In this document: piece by piece, positions 59,932 to 64,000 of the stretch
Layout of the letters: every line of letters starts with the position of its first letter
Position numbering within the stretch: the first letter of the stretch is position 1
Assembly: GCA_958496175.1 (NCBI GenBank)
Contig: OY292275.1
Span: 59,225,701 to 59,289,700 of the forward strand
Source: Sisyra terminalis
Taxonomy: Eukaryota; Arthropoda; Insecta; Neuroptera; Sisyridae
Direction: 5' to 3'
DNA: 64,000 nt
Notes under the pieces: model-generated
The model's input: only the letters and a program-made list of their open reading frames with translations
Database searches by the model: none
What the model was told of the DNA's origin: nothing
Made by a program: the position numbers and the translations under genes

Positions 59932-61469
59932 TACTTGAATAAATTTCTATATAAAAAAACGAGAACAGCAAAACCTAATATTTTTTAGGGAAACGTAAAT
60001 ATTCATTTACTTAAGGTTTTTCCAGAGAAACTCTCATTATTTATTACCTCAAATTCGTAAATTTTCCGAAAATGAAAGATTTTCTCTTATGTTGACTCAA
60101 TATTTTACTGTATGGAATATAAACTATATAATTGTTCGCTCGTATTTACTCACCAATTTCAACGTATTTGCTTAACTAAAATAACATAAAATTGGCCAAA
60201 TTAAAGTCTGAAATACCAATTTTTGTTTTATGATTACAAACACTGTCGAAATTTCATTTATTTGAAAACAACAATCGTTGAAACACAAAATTAATATAGA
60301 ACTTTACAAACAAGCTTTTGTGCTCCGATATGATTTTCCTTCTGCTTAACAATATGCAATTAGTTTTATATTGTAAACGATTGCCAAGTGGTTACCACAT
60401 AAAGTGAAACGAAACTAAAATAAAATAAATGCCAATAACTCATCCTTTTTCGCTCATATTTCTACAGTCGTATATTACGAATACAATGTGTAATATTTTA
60501 TCGTTTCATTTATTTCAAGTACAAGCACAATTCTCGTATTGTATTATTGTATATTGACTCTAGTTGTGATTGATTCAAAAACTTTTATTTCACATTCGGG
60601 AAAACATCCCCTATATATTTGAAATGTGTTATATGTAAATGATCTTTTATCGTTTTATAATAGAATCTAGTTTCTTATACAAAGGGGGGAGTTAACCAGG
60701 ATAAATACATATAAATATTTTATTTGAACAGTTTACATTGTACAAGAGATCGTATTACTCGTACATAATCCCGGGATGTTAATAAATCATAAACGTTTTT
60801 TATAGGGGCTTAACCATAATTTGTTCATTCCATATTTCAAATGGGATTTTTAATTTGATAATGATAAAAATTGTTTTCACATTCATCCCTTTTTTTATTT
60901 TCATCTACAAATTGATTTTCAGTGTGGATTTTTTTTTTCAATTTTAAAGAGAAATGTGGAAAATTTAATTTTCTTTTTACGGGTAGGTGGTGTGTCGTAA
61001 AGTTTCTTTGTATCATTGTGTGGTTTTTCATATGTTTTTAGTATAACAGTTTTAATAAGCGCATTTGTAATAATGATAATAATATCATCGCTATAAAAAG
61101 GTTTCATTATGAAATGGGAAAGATTTTTATTAAAAGTCGTCTTTGTTGTTAAGTTTTGGATTAAATTCCTTCATGTTTCCATGAAATGCTTGGAAAAAAA
61201 GTTAGTGAAATGTTCATTGATGTTTTTTTTTATGTCCGAAATTTTTGTTTCCCATTTTTGGGAATATTACCGCCGTAAATGTGTAAAGTTGTGGTTGTTG
61301 AGGAAACTGGATTTTTTCTTTATCTTTGTTTTCTTGTGCTTTTCCTTTATCTCTTGTAATGAATTAAATTTCTTCGTTTTTGCTAAAATTTAATAATATT
61401 GGTAAAATATTTACTTTCAAACAAAGAGCCTATTTGGTGTCTAATTTCCATCCCTTGGTAAAATTATAT

Positions 61470-62425
61470 AGCAACTAGCTGATCCCCGCGACTTCGTCTG
61501 CGTAACGTAGGTGTAGATTATGTTTTCTTTTCAAATTTGCCATTTGTATATGCCAGTATATGACAATTTTTATTTTTCTTATTTCTTTTATGAAAAACAT
61601 AATCATACTTAAAAACACTATTTTGTCAACTTTAAAAATACACTTTTAATAAACTGTTGCAAAGAATAAAATTGTTCTATGTAATAATCAATTAATTTTC
61701 AAAAAATATTTATAAATATCTAAAAAGAGTATTTCTATTGCATATAGCTACGGTAGGTATACGTACCGTAGACCAAATAATCTGTAAATCAATCAGCATC
61801 TATACATAAATAAAAAATATCGCCAATTTCAATAAAGTTGGTCTTAATTATAAGTAAAGAGCGGTGACCATGCGATATTTTTCAAATAACTTACATTTTT
61901 AAACTTGTGATATCTTTCGAATGGAATGTTGAATATCTCAAAAAGTTATATAATGGTATTGAAGCAAACTTAAATATGAAGTCATTTATTTTGATAAGGA
62001 TTAATCCCAAATTATAAATAAAAGAGCTTTTATAGCGGTGGCATTTATATATATTTTTTTAAATGAAAAAACACTTATTGTAACATAACTATAATAGTTA
62101 GACATATGCTGTCGGTCTATTTTTTGTAGATAATGATATGTTCTGCAAAATCGTACTACATTATTTTATTCTATAACCAATAGTTTTCGCAGCGCACATG
62201 ATAAAAGAATGTTTTTTGGGAATTTTTTCAGACCTTGGGTTACATTATTGGAGTTTTAGTATGGATCTCTAACTTTTTTGAAAATTTAATATAGCCTATG
62301 TTCACCGGAAATAGTGTAGCTTCCTAACAGTGAAAGAATTTTTCAAATCGGTCAAGTAGTTTTGGAGCCTATTCAAAGCAAACAAACAATCAAATATTTC
62401 CTCTTTATAATAATAGATAGATTAC
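61470..62425. mobile_element. Dispersed element with CTAGCTGATCCCCGCGACTT start
   Basis: The left end near AACTAGCTGATCCCCGCGAC and the right end near TCAAATCGGTCAAGTAGTTT, AAACAAACAATCAAATA and TATAATAATAGATAGAT resemble the two ends of a repeat seen in many insect genomes. Its class is uncertain (LINE-derived or Helitron-like). The 0.9 kb between has no open frame of note. It lies in Trio intron 9. Confidence 0.5.
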
Positions 62426-63305
62426 CCTGGTCGTATCATTTACTGACAACCAATTAAATGCTTATGAAAAATGGTTATTATATTAAAAATTAATCTCAAA
62501 CATTGACAGGGTCACATTTATTTGATACAATTGAGTATAAAAAACGTATCTATTCAATATAATAGCATCGTATGTATTGTAAAAATAATTGAATTTCTTT
62601 CCAGAAGTATAGGCATTCCATTATACACTCCAGCCAATCGTATGTATGGCTTTAAAAAATCTATAGAAATTTTTTTAAAAAAAGCACATTTCTACATAAT
62701 TTTTATCAAAGATGTTCCTTCGCTAATTCTCTTTTATTAAAAAATTAAATCTATTCAAATATAAAATCCTTTGATAGCTCCAACGTTTTATGAAACGCCT
62801 TCAAAATCAATTTACAAGAAAAAAAATGTTACACTGTTTTAATTAATCAAATGCCTCAACTAATTAATTTAATTTCCTTTCATGTATTACAGAATAAAAA
62901 AAAAAATTACAAAGCAAAAAAAATTTTATCTACTTTCCATTCTCATTATTTTTCTTGTATCGTTTCATCAACCGTTACGAAGTAAACAGGATTTTATTTC
63001 GAAACTCCTGCAGGATATTTCTAACAAAGTCTAATTTTAATAAGGCGATGTGTACAACACAGTGAGAGTTTAGGGTTTAGGGGGAGCGAAGTGAATGGCA
63101 AAGAATTCAATCTAGCAGACAGTAGAAGAGGAATTTAAGGGATGAAGCCACATTAACAACAAGATCATCATTCAACATTATTTCATATATGTGTATACAC
63201 AGATAAATGTTGTACACGCAACTTTCATGATGAATTGATTGAGGGCGGGGGTGCAATAAGCCTTGGCAGACATATCAACCCTATGCAATAGTAAACAAGA
63301 GGTTG

Positions 63306-63473
63306 ATGTGCGTGAATAAATTCTCCCTGGTTTTGATTGTGATAAATTTTCTTGTGTTCATCAAAATTTCAATTGGAAACCCGCGAAATATTTGCGCAAC
63401 AGCTGCTGCATTGACCATAGATAAACTTAATGGCCATTTGTTTGATTATGTGCAACACTCGCTAAGGGTTGGG
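63306..63473 (+). CDS. Speculative first exon with signal-peptide-like start
   Basis: ATG at 63306 opens MCVNKFSLVLIVINFLVFIK, a plausible secretion signal, followed by ISIGNPRNICATAAALTIDK. The frame reaches a strong donor, GGG/GTGAGT, in phase 0. No family is recognised and it does not match the next Trio block. It might be a gene nested in the Trio intron, or chance. Confidence 0.25.
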
Positions 63474-64000
63474 GTGAGTTTGTACAATGGTCTTGTGATG
63501 CATTGAAATGCAGAAATGTTTATACAAAAAGAAACTTCAAAGACTTTTATTAAAATATTTCTTTTTTTCTGTCAATTAATTTAAGTCAAAAAGAGAACGG
63601 GATAGTCGTAAATCAAATTATAATTAGTTTGATGAAAAAAATTTAAACTATTTTTAAGTACGTATTTGCAGCTACCCTCAGTCTAGACGAGTGTATGAAG
63701 AAAAAAAAATAGTTTAAAATTTCAATTTCGTAAATATTTTAGGGGAGGAATTTGGCGTTGATGTTCAAATTTTAGATAACAGATTACAAGTTAACAGATA
63801 AGAAAAAATAGGATTTTAAACATATTTTTCTGGAAAAAAAAATGTTTCCTTTAACTTTAACTGGTTTAATTTTTTCCTAATCCTCGATTTGTTTTTAGAA
63901 TTACTTCAAAAAAATCCTTCTTGATAGAATAAGTAAAAGCTCAATTTAAAAGAAGTGCATTTAAATTTTGTATAGATGAAGAAGATTCATTTATTTTTCT

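Larger units (their letters stand above)
58412..64000. other. trio: Trio intron 9, continues beyond the window
   Basis: Apart from the two mobile elements and the speculative exon listed separately, this is AT-rich intron without recognised features. Confidence 0.5.

Noticed and set aside
63061..63100. Short TTTAGGG-like run near 63070
   Set aside because: Only two units; not a telomeric repeat.
1..64000. CRISPR arrays, bacterial operons, rRNA genes
   Set aside because: No spaced direct repeats or prokaryotic signals; the sequence is insect nuclear DNA and no rRNA block was seen.

Overview
The window is AT-rich nuclear DNA of an insect. The reasons are long repeat-filled introns, some very short (about 60 bp) GT-AG introns, and proteins that match insect gene families. 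The order cannot be read from this sequence. A beetle would fit but is not shown. Only two conserved genes are well supported, and most of the rest is mobile-element debris.

Left part (about 4.2-8.1 kb, minus strand): a complete ten-exon SLC6 sodium-coupled transporter gene, most like the insect nutrient amino acid transporters. Its exons join in frame to 587 codons plus stop. Right part (about 33.1-58.4 kb and beyond, plus strand): the 5' portion of Trio, the Rho/Rac GEF of axon guidance. It covers the N-terminal leader, the CRAL-TRIO (SEC14) domain and the first spectrin repeats. The GEF domains lie outside the window. Trio carries two consecutive phase-0/0 exons (57224-57337 and 57822-57908) that align with each other and with the same segment of vertebrate Trio, so they look like duplicated, mutually exclusive exons.

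The space between and inside the genes holds several kinds of repeat. (1) Large, nearly perfect palindromes of 1-1.6 kb. Three belong to one family; two of those copies have 8-bp hAT-type target duplications (one exact, one with a mismatch). (2) Small hAT-type and TA-flanked (pogo/Tc1-type) non-autonomous elements. One of these keeps a PHD-like zinc-finger remnant. (3) Dispersed, mostly inverted repeats that carry a hammerhead-ribozyme-like core (CTGANGA, stem II, GAAAC), as expected of Penelope-like element ends. (4) Decayed LINE fragments of at least two lineages. (5) Tandem duplications. Several palindromes lie inside Trio introns, so the Trio pre-mRNA should contain long double-stranded hairpins.

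The most interesting material is the set of hammerhead-like motifs, the hairpin palindromes and the duplicated Trio exon. Between 9 and 31 kb I found no convincing conserved protein-coding gene. There are only two CpG-rich candidate promoter patches (about 12.4 and 16.6-17.1 kb). One unrecognised 99-residue reading frame follows at 31.4-31.7 kb.
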